Shown here one piece after another: positions 11,350-23,429 of a DNA stretch of 64,000 nucleotides. This DNA is from Sodiomyces alkalinus F11 (lineage: Eukaryota > Ascomycota > Sordariomycetes > Glomerellales > Plectosphaerellaceae): NCBI RefSeq assembly GCF_003711515.1, contig NW_021167091.1, positions 680,313 through 744,312 of the forward strand, read 5' to 3'. A program made the position numbers and the translations under genes. The notes under the pieces were generated by a model that did no database searches, was not told the origin of the DNA, and was given only the letters and a program-made list of their open reading frames with translations. Position 1 is the first letter of the stretch. Every line of letters starts with the position of its first letter.

Positions 11350-14300
11350 AGCGTAAGGGTTTTTATCTATTAACGGTTTCCCCTTAAGAATTAGAGAAGG
11401 ACTATTACCTAGGTGGCTAGCCTAGCTTAGCTAAGCGAGAGTAGAGTAATAAATAATAATAAATAATCTTTAACGCCGATAACCGGCTATTAGTCGTTAT
11501 TAGAGGTATTAAGCTAGGTTATATAGAGCTATTCTAGGTAGATAGTTATTAGTATACCGACTATAACGACGCGCGAGATATCCTGCTTAAGCGTATAGAG
11601 GAAGAACCGCCTAGTAAGGCTAAAGGGGACGTCTTCTATAGATATATTACTCCTAAAGGTAAGCTAGATATCGCTAAAAGCCTAAACGCCCTTATAGAGA
11701 CTATTAAAGAGGGAGTAATAATTTACCGTTATAGCGACCGGTTTATACGCCGGTTTAGTAAAATCGTCGAGAAGTATTAAAAGGTTTAGACCGACTAAGG
11801 CGTTATTAATATACCTACTAAGGAGTATATAAAAGTCCTTTTAGTCGATAAGTAGTATAATTAGAAGATTGGCTAGAAGCTATATCCCCTTAGCCGTGAT
11901 AACTAGCGAATTTTAGATAAGACTCTTAACGAACTCTATAAGTAAGGATAAATAGAATAGCCGACTCAGCCTACGCTATTCGGGGCCCTAGTATTTATTA
12001 TATAGCGAACCGTGAACGGGAAATATAAAGGCTGAATAGTAGTTGATCTTCGTGCCCTGAATAAGGTTATTATTCCTAACGTATACCCGATACCGTTATA
12101 GGATAAGGTAATCCGGCGCCTCCGGGGGAAGAAGTTTATCTCTATTATCGACGCTTAAGCCTTCTTCTACTAGTTCCCGGTGTATAAGCCGTACCGTAAA
12201 AGGTTTATTATCGTTTTATATTAAGGATAAGAGTATTCGAAGGTTATGCTTATAACCTTCCGTAATTCGCTAGCTTATATCTAGCGCTATATAGATAAAC
12301 TACTCTAACCGTATACGAAGTTCGCCGCCGCCTTTATTAATAATATCGTCGTGGCCTTAGATACCGAGGAGGAATACGCCTAGTACCTAAAGACTATACT
12401 ATCGCTATTTAGTTAGAAGTGGATCTTTATCTCCCCGGGTAAATCTTTTATCGGTTACTTATTGGTATAGCTTTTAGGATTCGAGGTCGATACTTTAGGC
12501 CTCTCTAATACGAAGGAATATATTAATACCCTATAAAGGATCCGTCCGCTATTATCGCTCTAATCGCTTAAATAATAGATTAGTATAACCGGATAGCTAT
12601 AGTACCTTATCACGAGGTTTACTTATCGAATCGCCTCCCTCTAATAATAGAAGACTACCCTACTCGCGGAAGCTTATTAGCTCGGAAAGGACTAGGGCTA
12701 AGTATATAAGGCCTATACTAAATAAACAGTATTTAAGCTTATAGCCGAAGATATAGTGTTATTTAAGGATATCACGGATGTATTTACCTTTAATATCTGC
12801 TTTTTCTACTACGACCTAGGGAAAATCCTCTTTATTTAGTTAAACGTCTTTAAGGAGTACGGGTTCTTAGCTATATTATTCTAGCTTATCGATAAGACTA
12901 AATAGCTTATTAAAGGTATTATTAGTAAGGCCCTTATTTACCCGGTACTTTATATTAGTAAAGGCCTTAATATAGCTAAGTAGAAGTACTAGCCGACTAA
13001 ACTAGAGGTCGCCTGCCTAGTATAGGCCGTTTATAAGACCCGAATTACTATTTAGTCCGTTTATCATAATCCGACCGTTATTCTCACGGACTATACCGCT
13101 ACTATTAGTATTATAAAGTCCACTACGCTATCTAGCACGGATAAGACTAGGTTAAATATAAAGCTTATCCTCTCCTCGGAGTTCATTAGCTAGTTTTAGT
13201 TAGATTATCGGTATATCCCCGGGAAAATAAATATCGTGGCCGATACCCTATTATAGCTACCTATAATAAACCCTTTAGAAGCGGAAGATAATAAGGAACT
13301 AGAACGGATTTAGCGCGATTAGGCTATTTATTATTTCTCCGAGCTTAAAATAAACGCCGATCTACGATAAAGAATTAGCGATAGTTATATAAATAATACT
13401 AAATAAGGACTTATCCCTACTTAGTTATAGAATTATAATTCGCCGGTTAAGGTCTTTTTCGAGTTAGAAAACGGTCTCCTTTATTATTTAGAATAAAGCG
13501 GGAAGTATCGGCTTTATATCCTATTCTCCTTATATTAGGAATTTATTTAGACCGTTTATAATAAGCGTTACTATTTCGGCGTTAAAAGAACCTAGTATAA
13601 GGGGCTAGTTAACCGATTCGTTATTCCTAAGCTCTATAAGGAAATTAAGACCTATATCGCTAACTATATAATATACGCTATTAATTAGACTAATTTTTAA
13701 CGCCTACTCGGCGAAATATAGCTAATTATAACTCCCCTTATTCCGTTCTATATTATCGCTATAGATTTTATTATTAGCTTACCCGAGGCACCCTTAACTA
13801 GCTCTCCCTAATAAAGGGAGGGCTTTCCCTTATTCGACTCCCTCTTTACGGTAACGGATAAATTTACTAAAGCCACCCTCCTTATTCCGGGGTATAACTC
13901 CTATATTACGGAGGACTAGGCTTATATCCTATTCTAGTTCCTCTAGCTCGGTAACTAGGGTATCCCCTAAAGGATTATCTTAGATCGTGACCCTAAATTC
14001 CTATGCGCCTTTTAGATAACGCTTTAGAAGGAGGCGGGCACGCTACTTAGGTTCTTAATAGTATAGTACCCGTAGACTAATAGACTATCCGAATAGAAGA
14101 ATTAGATAGTTAAGATCGCTATCCGTATATTCCTTACTATATATTTAGATATACTATGGATAAAGGGTATTATCGTGTTATAGTTTAATCTAAATAACGC
14201 CTTTAGCGAAGTCTTAGGGTATTTACTAAATAAACTACTATACGGTATACGGACGAATAGTCACCTTAATATAATTAGTGATACGAACCCGTAGTTCGCG

Positions 14301-14680
14301 CGGGAACTATTCTAGGAAGACGCTAAACTGTTTATCGCTTTAGCCTAGATATATATAAAAAGACTATACGATACGAAGCACCGTAGTATTCGGTTCGCTC
14401 CCGGGACTTTATCTTTATTAAGCTCGGGTATAGCTATTCGCTACCTAGTAAACCCTTAATAAAGCTTAGTTAGTAACGAATAGGATTATTTAAGGTTAAG
14501 GAATAGGTCTTACTACTAGTATACCTACTAGAACTTCCTGTAACGCTTAATATCTATCCTATTATTAGTATTATATATCTATAACCGGCAAAGGAACCGG
14601 GTATAGACTTATTCCCTGGCCGGACGACTAATAAAGGACCTATTTATCCTAATAACCCCGATAAGGATAGATATAAATAA
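11350..14680 (+). pseudogene. Chromovirus 1: Ty3/Gypsy pol pseudogene
   Basis: A RIP-killed Ty3/Gypsy polyprotein. Reverse-transcriptase blocks run from about 11990. The YVDD-type site reads INNIVV at about 12330-12352, with Asp changed to Asn by RIP. RNase H follows at about 12770-13260, where an IVADTL motif is readable, and integrase at about 13730-14300, with DKFTKAT and LDRDPKFL motifs readable. The domain order RT-RNase H-integrase-chromodomain marks it as a chromovirus. Stops occur throughout, so no protein could be made. Confidence 0.75.
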
Positions 14681-14685
14681 CGCGA

Positions 14686-14870
14686 CTTATACGAGTATTA
14701 TAAGATTAACGCTATCCTGGATAAAAGAGTTACTAAGAAAGGTCGCGGTAAGCCGTGTACAGAGTACCTAATTTAATAGAAAGGATAGGTTAGTTAGTAT
14801 AATATTTAGATACTAAAGGAAGCTATAGACGTACTAGAAATGGTTAAAGCCTTTAAGAAATAATAAAGAG
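14686..14870 (+). pseudogene. Chromodomain at the C-terminus of chromovirus 1 integrase
   Basis: Translation shows the pattern AILDKRVTKKGRGKP followed by TEYLI and a degraded WKGW, then a tail of the form ILKEAIDVLE. This is the chromodomain fold found at the end of fungal chromovirus integrases. It is known to bind methylated histone H3 and steer insertion to heterochromatin. Several Trp codons have become stops. Confidence 0.7.
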
Positions 14871-15700
14871 CCTTAGAGACGCTATAAGTAGGAATGAACG
14901 GAGTAAAGGCGAATAAGGCACTCGAACTAGGAGATATTAAGAGACTCGGAGTATTAAAGAATACTCGGGGTAAAGAACCTTTAATGATTATTAGTATAGC
15001 CGCGTAGCCGTGTGATTTACCGAGGTTACCGCTCGAATCACCTATAATAACCGAATACTATTTACGCACGATAAGGTAGGTAAGGAGGAAGGTATAAGGG
15101 CTATCGTTTTATATTTAAAGGGAAGGCACGCGTAACTAAAATTACATAGAATAATAGAAAACTCTACGCCGCTCCGCTAGATTAGCTATACTCCTAGACT
15201 AGGTATAAAATTTATACTAGAACCGCCTTTTCCTATACTCTCCTACTCTTTATTATTATAGGAAGCTTTATAAGTAGCGTAGTTATCGAAGACCCTTATA
15301 TATTTACTATTATAACTTATATAAGTAAATAAGCTATACTCCTTAGTTATTATCTTATTATATTGCGTATATATACTGTCCTTTTATTTTTTATTATACC
15401 CTCCGAATATACTTTAGGCGGTTAGTATTTATAGTCTATTAGTTTATAGTAGAATATCTATTAGCGGTAAACCGTTCGAAGGATATTATATTCGAGTATT
15501 AGTTTTCTAAGTATTTTTAGCGTAGTAGAACCGGCGAGGGTTTACTATTTAAGAGCTACTTTTATGCTATTATACTATTCGGTGATAAGAGTTTGCTTAT
15601 CGCTAAGCTCTTTATATCGGGCGCCGTATTCTATATTTAGCGTAGAGATAATAAGGAAATTATTATAGATTACCGAAGCCGTGCCGGTATATTAGGATAC
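14871..15700 (+). repeat. 3' end and probable LTR region of chromovirus 1
   Basis: AT-rich, RIP-mutated sequence follows the chromodomain. It contains pyrimidine-rich runs near 15225-15260 and 15380-15410. No matching 5' LTR was found, so LTR ends cannot be fixed. No other gene is visible. Confidence 0.35.
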
Positions 15701-16109
15701 AAGACACATCCTTCTTATAACTCACGTGGGGGGACCTACGTTTTACGCGCAAACGCCTTAAACCACTCAAAAACTATATTAATCGATAGCTCTTTTCAGG
15801 CTCTATACGCCTATCTATAGCCCTATATCGCGCAGGCACTAATTTAGGCGTATTATAAGTGCGAAAATGCCTGGAAATAGGCTTATAGCTCCCCCGCGTG
15901 CGGGGGAAAAGTCTAACATGGCCTGTGCGCCCACACTGACAAAGCAGTAAGCTTAGCCGCGTAGAGCCGCACCCCCGACTTCCACCCAGCCCTAACGCCA
16001 TAGATAATAACCCACTAGCCACAACACTAGCCATAACAACGCCCCCAACGCCCCTAACGCCCCTAACGCCCCCCCAAAGGCCCCTATAACTATATAGGGC
16101 CTAGGGGAA
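15701..16109 (+). repeat. LINE-A copy 1 leader with short GC-rich tandem repeat
   Basis: A less-mutated stretch (many CA/TG retained) leads into LINE-A ORF1. At about 16036-16075 a CCCCTAACG unit is repeated several times. Two minus-strand open frames here (15774-16034 and 15992-16192) have no recognisable protein character and are probably chance frames. Confidence 0.45.
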
Positions 16110-17569
16110 GTGGTTATAAGTAATACCTCTAATACAGAGGATATAACCCTCGCTACGCCTCTAAATTCGAAAAGGCACCTTAGCCCTTCCACACCTATAC
16201 CTAGACGTTTTTCTAGGACCCGAATCGAATCCCCCTCGGACTCGGAAGCCGAAGGCGCTTTTAAAACGCCCTCTGGGCCCCCCCCGCTTTTAGGGCCCCC
16301 CCTGCTAAAAGACCGAGCCTTTCAGGCTCTAAATAGGCTAAAAGGGCGCCTAAAACAGCTAAAGCCCCAGGAGAAACCTCGGCTAAGCCCCAGAAGTCGA
16401 CTAGTTCGGCTAATAAGACATAGGCTAAGGAACTACTCTAATAAGCTCTTCAGCTACTTTAATAGGCCTATACCCTCGACCCTGTCCCCTAGATTAAGGC
16501 CCTATCCGTAGGGCTTAAATCTACTATCGACGGAGTACTAGAAGCCTCTAAACCCCCTATACTCGAATAGAATGTCGACGAGCTAGCCTAGGCAGTTCGC
16601 AGACTTATAGAACAGCAGTCTAAACCCCTTTATAGCGAGGCTTTAAAGGGGAAAGAAGGCTCTACAGCTCCCCAGGCCTCTATTTCAGGGGCCCTAGCAC
16701 CTTCGGCCCAGACCCCCCTAGCACCCCTCCTAGCAGACCCTAAAAAGGTCCCTAAGGTTATTCTTTAACCTATGGCAGGGGCCTAGATCCCCCGGGAAGG
16801 CTTTAATCCCCTCGAGCTCCGAAACAGGCTATATAAGACCTTAAAAACCCCTGTAGTTACGGCTATTAGCCTATTAACTAACGGGAACCTTATTTTAACC
16901 CCGGGGCCGAAATACAGCGTTTAATAGCTCCTAGACTCGCAGAATCAGTGGTTTAAAGAGCTAAACTTCCCTCTCCAGCTCCCCTAGCCTATATATACGA
17001 CTGGTTTAAGCTTGTTATTAAACAGGTTTCTTCTAGTGCCGTTAGGGATGGCGATACCCCTTTACCCGACCCCTCCGAGCCGCCATAAGAGGCCCTAAAC
17101 CGAAGCCAATAACAGGGCCTAGGCCTACAGGACCTAGCCACTGAAATCGGCACCTTTAACCCTGTTAGGGTAGTAGAGAAGCCTCGGTGGCTGGGGGCTC
17201 TAAACGCGTTCTACGGCACGGTGGTTATTTCTATGCCCTCTACTAAAGAATAGAAGTACTGCCTAAAACAGGGGCTCTATAGAGCCGGCTAACGGCTAAA
17301 GGTCTATAAATATAGGCCTATAACCCCTAGAACCTAGTATTCTAACTACTAGAAATTCGGGTATACCCGGGGGACCTATAAGAGCCTAGTTTCCTGCCCT
17401 ATCTACGCCGTTAAAAGTTATAGAGAGGAATATCACTACTATAACGAGTATAAAGAATACGGAGACTACGAGCATAAGACCTATAAATGCTATAACTATA
17501 AGGGAGATCACCCCCCTTTTAGCAGGGACTACGAGGTCTTTCGAGCTATAAAATCCTAATTCTATTTCT
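16110..17569 (+). pseudogene. LINE-A copy 1 ORF1 (gag-like) pseudogene
   Basis: The first 133 codons (16110-16511) are still open and encode a basic, Ser/Pro/Arg-rich N-terminus. After that, stops of the CAG-to-TAG type appear. Near 17485-17530 a zinc knuckle is readable as KCYNYKGDHPPFSRDY, where the second and last Cys of a C-x2-C-x4-H-x4-C motif now read Tyr. ORF2 begins directly after, so this is the RNA-binding ORF1 of the element. It is less mutated than most elements here, suggesting a later insertion or weaker RIP. Confidence 0.7.
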
Positions 17570-20500
17570 ATGAATAAAGGGCCTTATAGTTCGAAAGATA
17601 TCCGGTTTATTTAATATAACGTCGATAAATAGGCCCCGGCGTAAGAGGCTATCCTGGAATAGGCTTTAGAGGCTTCGGCTAATATAGTCCTTATATAAGA
17701 ACCAGCCTGCATCTCGACACCAGAAGGGTGGTTTATTCGGAACCACCCTGCTTTCTATACCGTTACACCTATATCCTAAAAAACTCAGTTTTTCCCTATT
17801 AAGCCTAGGGTCCTTACTTATACAAAAAAGGGCTCTAGTATCGATTTTTCACACCGCGATAACCTTCTAGACGATATAGATGCGTAGATTATAGAGGTTT
17901 ATTATCCATAGACCTTTTATATTCTACACGTTTATAATTAGATAGAGTAGGACCCCGAAATAATAGGCCGAGGGCAGCCCCCTAGCCCTACCCCCTCTAC
18001 CTCTTCTACTTCTTCCACCTCTTCTTCTTCTTTCCCCTTCTTTTTAGGCCCTAGAAGCCGGCTCTAGACTAAGGATCGAGTGCTTTAGAACCTATAGATC
18101 CCTAAGCCTACCCTTATTATAGGGGACTTTAATAGAAACCACTAGTAGTAGAATGGAGCTACTACTAACTAGGCCTCTATTAGGGCCTAGGCCCTAGTAG
18201 ACTAGTTAGATAGCCTCGGAGCTACCTATTTAGTGGATTCTAAAGAAGTTAACCTAAACGGGGAGACCTTTTTTAGGTCTAATCTTTGTTAACAGTCGGT
18301 TATAGACCTAGCCTTTTATATACCCGGCTTTAATTATCTCCGCTTCGAGAAGTGGGAGTATATCAAAAACACTACTTCTTTACACCGCGCTATCCTCCTT
18401 TCGGCTATTATTTTAGGCTCTAAAGGTCCTGTAAATAAGTCCCTCCCGCCGGCTTATAACTATAAGCTAGTAGATTAGGACCTATTTTCTAGCACTCTAA
18501 AGAGCCTAGAACCTAGCCTTGTCTAGTAGCTTCGATAGTCTATCGACGCCTTAGACTAAAACTCTATCGGCTATTACCTTTCGGATACTATTACCCTCGC
18601 GCTTAAGGCTTTAGTGCCTAAGTTAAAAGTAGTAGAGCGTTCGAATCCGTGGTAGACGAAGGAGCTAAAAGCCCTATAAAAAGCAGCCGGCAGGGCTTTT
18701 AGAGTATTTCGAAAGACGGCTAGTAAGGGGGCCTTGACTACCCGACTAGTGTCTCTAGAAGCCTCCTAGAAAGAAGCTCGAAACGTCTATTATAGGGCAG
18801 TAAAAATAGCGAAGAACGACTACCAGGAGGCCTTCCTAGCCCACGCCGAAGGCCCCGAGATTTTTAAGGCCTATAACTATACGAAGAGCGGCCTTAATGC
18901 GAAAATTCCACCGATTTAAACGCCTATAAAGCAGAAGGCCTACGCCTTCGAAGATAAATACAACGCCCTACTTTAGACCCTTTTTCTAGTACCCTCCGCT
19001 ACTAACGCCCCCGAAGCCCCTATCTTTATAGGCCCTTCGGGGGGCCTAGGCCCCTGTAACCCCTTTAACGGCCCCTAGAGCCTAACTAGATCACGCAGTA
19101 AGGGCTTTAGAGGACCATGGGAGTGGCCTAGCCTCTAGACTATAGAACTATAACGAGCTATCTTTAGAGCCGCTAAAGGGAAAGCCCCTAGACCTAATAG
19201 GATAGGTTTAAAACCGATCCAATAGGCCTATAAAGCTATTCCTGGGTCCTTTTTATAAGTCTGCTTAGCCCTCTTCTCTGCAGGATATCACCCTTCTTAC
19301 GAAAAAGAAGCCCTCGGGGTTATTCTACCGAAGCCAGGAAAGAAGGATTATTCTAATCCTAAATTATATAGGATTATAGCCCTTCTAAACTGCCTAGGTG
19401 AAATACTCGAACGGGTTATAGCTACTAGGCTTAGCTTTCTAGCTAATACCCGCGACGACCTTTTATACCCTAATTAAATAGGGGGTAGAAAATAACCCTC
19501 TGCTATCGATACGGCCCTTCTCCTCCTCTACGATATCGAAGAATAGCGTAAATTACGCTAGAATCCTATAATTTCTACGCTGTTTTTAGATATTAAAGGA
19601 GCCTTCGATCACGTCGCCCGTCCCTAGTTACTTAGGACCCTTTAAGAACTATAACTACCCCCGAACCTAGTTTAATAGGTAGCCTCTTTTACAGAAAACA
19701 GGCGTATCCAACTAGCCTTCGAGGGGCAGGTTTAGCAGCCCACCCCCCTAAATATAGGAGTTCTATAAGGCTCTTTGGTTTCTCCTATCCTGTTCCTGAT
19801 CTATGTTAGGAAGGTTATAGCCGGACCGGACTTTCGGGGGCTTTAGCTATTCTATATAGACGATTTCCAGTTATCTATAGCGTCTACGTCGACTAGAAAG
19901 AACTATAAAACCCTAGAAAAAGCTATAGCCTCCCTTTTCGAAGCAGTAAAAGTTAACTAAGTCCTTTTTGACCACCGAGAAACAGAGCTTATTCACTTCT
20001 ACCAAAAACGCTCTATAGAAGATACTCCGGTTACTATAGGGGGGCACCTAATAAAACCAGCGCTAGGTACTATTAGGTGGCTCGGGGTCTAGTTTAATCC
20101 TAAGCTATCCTTTAAACCCCATGTCGCAAAACGTCTAAACTTAGCTTTAGAGGCCCTAAACAGGCTATATAGACTAACTAGCTCGTAAAGAGGTCTTTCT
20201 TTTAAGGCTCTACGGTAGTTATATATAGTCTATATAGCTTACTTAGCTGATTTTGGCTCGTAGCTCTAGTAAGACCCTAAATTACAGAAAAAACACTTAG
20301 TAGACCGCCTAGAACGTCTATAGTACGGCGCCTTAATCAGGGCACTAGGGGCTTTTAGGGGGGCGACCCTACGGCCTCTAGAACTCGAAGTAGTAGTTCC
20401 CCCGGTAGCAGTTCGGTTAACTAGGTCTAATAGGCTCTATGCCTTTAGGACCTTAAAGTTCCTACCGAACTACCCTATTAAACGCTAGCGAAGAGCTAGC

Positions 20501-21725
20501 GTTTGAAGGCAGCCAGGGGACGAAAACTAGGAAAACCTCGCCCTTCTTTAGAACCTACAGCCTCCTATATAGCTATATAGGCTAAGCCTAGAAATAGTAG
20601 CTTTAATAGGTTAGTCTTAGGATATCGAGGGTCCTTCGGCTAGGTAGGAGGCCCCCTAGGCCTCGGAACCTATAGCGGACCTAAGACCCTTTTTCCCCCT
20701 TAGAGATTAGCCTAGCCCTGGCCCCGATACCCTCGACTAGAAAATAGCCTACCTTAAAGCCCTCGCTGAAATATAATAAGGCCTAGGGGAATAGGCTACT
20801 ATTTTCTATACCGACGGCTCTCTAGGCTACCCTACTAGGCCCCCGAAAGGGCCTTTATAGGTTATAGCCGCTATAATATAGTAGACTAGTACTAGAAGGC
20901 CCTATAAAGCTATAGGCTTTAACCTAGGGGCCGCTACCGAAATCGCGGACGCTGAATTATATGCTATTCTTTAGGCCCTTCACGCTACCCTTAAGCAGAC
21001 GCCTAGGCCACTAGAGTGCTATATTTTTAGCGATTTATAGACGGCTATTCTAAAGCTTTAGCGCCCCTTATAATAGGCTATAAAAGATAAAGGCCTTATC
21101 TTACGCCTTAAATAACTAGGCACTTCGGTCTCTATCTAATAGTGCCCCTCGCACGTAAGAATAAAAGGGAACGAACTTACGGATAAGGTAGCTAAAGGGG
21201 CGTTAAACCCCGAAAAATCTATTAAATCCGTTAGCTTAGTTATCCTTAGCTACCTAAAACGCCGGGTAAATAAAGCCCTTATTTAAGACTAGAAAACCCT
21301 ATAGAACCACGAAGAAGAGGAGGAGAAAAGAGGTAAATCGGTTCGATTAGGCCGCCTATATAGGCGACTAGTCCGCGATAAACTCCGTTTCTCCCGAAAA
21401 CCACTACTAATATAAGGCCCTAGGTAGGTAAAATCGGCTTTTACGCAGTTAAAAACCGGCTTCGGATACCTAAAAATCCACTAGAAAAGGGCCTAAAGCT
21501 ACGCTAACGACCGCTATTCCTGTCCCGGCTACCCTATACAGGATACAGCACACCTTCTTCTTTCCTGCCCTTTTTATAAAGACAAACGAAAAGCCTTACG
21601 GGAAGCCCTAGCAGGCCTACCGCTATCTCTACCGCTATTATTCGGTACTAAAAAAGGAATACAGGCCCTATAGGCCTATCTTTTAGCTACTAAAATAGCT
21701 TTAGCGGAGTAGTACAGGGCGTAAA
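17570..21725 (+). pseudogene. LINE-A copy 1 ORF2: endonuclease, reverse transcriptase, RNase H
   Basis: ORF2 starts at the ATG at 17570. An exonuclease/endonuclease/phosphatase domain follows, with an intact GDFN motif near 18120. The reverse transcriptase has a preserved FYIDDF catalytic motif at about 19850-19870. An RNase H domain begins with an intact YTDGS at about 20806-20820. This order is typical of RNase H-bearing fungal LINEs. Many Gln codons are now TAG, so it is dead, but motif retention is better than in neighbouring elements. A second copy lies inverted at 52.5-58.1 kb. Confidence 0.8.
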
Positions 21726-21938
21726 CCACGATTCCTGCGGTCTAGTTATTTTACTTTGGTTTTTTACCTATTAGGTCTATTAGGCAGATTATTACGGAGG
21801 ATTTCCTTTATTTATTACTACTACTACGCTTTATCTTACTATACCTAGCTTCTGATAGCCTTTAGCCCTTAGGGCGATAGGCGCCGCGCCATAGCTTCAG
21901 GGCTATATACGCGTAATAAATCAAAAAAGAAAAAAGGG
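21726..21938 (+). repeat. LINE-A copy 1 3' tail
   Basis: The 3' untranslated end includes a GGCGCCGCGCC stretch and stops in an A-rich tail of the form AAAAAAGAAAAAAG. The same end is found inverted at 52533-52600, which fixes the 3' boundary of the family. Confidence 0.7.
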
Positions 21939-21969
21939 CTATTAGTACGGCGTTACCGTGATATCGAAA

Positions 21970-23212
21970 AGAGACTACTTACCGTAGCGATACTACCGTT
22001 ACCGGTAGCCTTTACTAAAAGGTAAAGACTATAAACGTCTATAAGACGTTACTACTAGTTTTTAGTAGTGGGGGGGACTTATCGACTAGTTAGACTACCT
22101 TAATATACCGACGGTACCCTAATAGTATAAAGACGACTTATATTCTTATATAGGCGATGATTATTAGCGTAATAAAAGTATGCTATACCGGTGCCTATAG
22201 TATTAGTATAGGCTTCGATATTATCTAGATAGGTTCCTAGACGCTTACTATAATATAAGTAACTGCGATATATTAGCTACTATAATACCACGTCGATACT
22301 ACTAGGGTAAACATACAGTATAATATAAATAATACCTTCTTTATAATAACGGTTATTATTACTAGGAGAAGGTATCTACGGCTATTAGTACGCTATTAGT
22401 ATAGCACTACTATAATATAAAGATACTTATATTAAGACGATATTTAAGGTTAATATCGAAATTATTATTACTATTACTATTATACTACCTAATTAACCCT
22501 ACGGTACTATAACGCTATCCACGAACCATAGACCACGTACTAGAATTAGATAAGAAAATTATAAATTAAGTATAGAGAACTAGACGTTATTACTAGTTAG
22601 TATAATGCCGTGATAGTAGACCTATAAGACCGTAAACGGGAACGTAATAAGGAATACCTATAACGAACTCTATAGCGTTATAGGAAGGAAAAGAGGAAAA
22701 AAGAGGAGGGCCTTACCCTTTATTAACTATCTACTATTCTTTACGGGTATAGACAGAGCCTTACCCTCCCTGCCTACCGCCGGATATAGTAGGCACCCCC
22801 CCCCCCCCTAAGGGACGTAGGAATACCTACCCTACCTTTTATCTATATTAATTAAGTAGAAGGAATAATAGGTATAATCCCCGGGGATATAGGGAGGCCG
22901 GAGATAGCGTACCGCGGCCGCTATATATCGGAGACGCCGCGGTACCCTTTTAGCCCCCGTCCCCTTACTAACGACTAGCCTAGGCTAACCCGAACTAGAG
23001 CCTACTACCCTTCCCGTTAGCTATTAGCCTAGAGGTATAATCCAGATATATAAAAGGGCCGAACCAGGGCTATATCGGCCCTATAACGGTATTACTCTAA
23101 TCAAGGACGAGTATAAAGGTTTTTCCCGGGATCCTAGGTTTTCCCTTTTATCGCTACCCGAGAAGGACCGTATAGTCTAAGCTAGGCTTTTATAGATTAG
23201 ATAGGATAGCGG
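21970..23212 (+). repeat. Repeat B copy 1
   Basis: This direct repeat matches about 49140-50395. Both copies contain the core TTTTTAGTAG near their start and end in GATAGCGGAGTAA. Translations show no domain I recognise. In the second copy it follows a LINE ORF2, so it may be the 3' part of that LINE, which would make this a 5'-truncated copy. LINE-A abuts its left end. Confidence 0.6.
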
Positions 23213-23213
23213 A

Positions 23214-23309
<96 letters not shown>

Positions 23310-23319
23310 NNNNNNNNNN

Positions 23320-23414
<95 letters not shown>
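23213..23414. repeat. (TAA)n microsatellite with assembly gap
   Basis: About 200 bp of perfect TAA repeats begins exactly where repeat B ends and is followed by a short AT run to about 23425. Ten Ns at 23310-23319 mark an assembly gap, so the true length is unknown. Terminal TAA repeats are known tails of some LINEs, which may be the origin of the tract. Confidence 0.95.
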
Positions 23415-23417
<3 letters not shown>

Positions 23418-23429
23418 TATATATAGAAG

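Noticed and set aside
15774..16192. Two minus-strand open frames in the LINE-A leader
   Set aside because: Low-complexity translations (Gly/Ala/Leu runs) opposite a GC-rich leader; likely chance.
23213..23414. TAA tract as a CRISPR or satellite array
   Set aside because: It is a simple trinucleotide repeat with no spacers, interrupted by an assembly gap.
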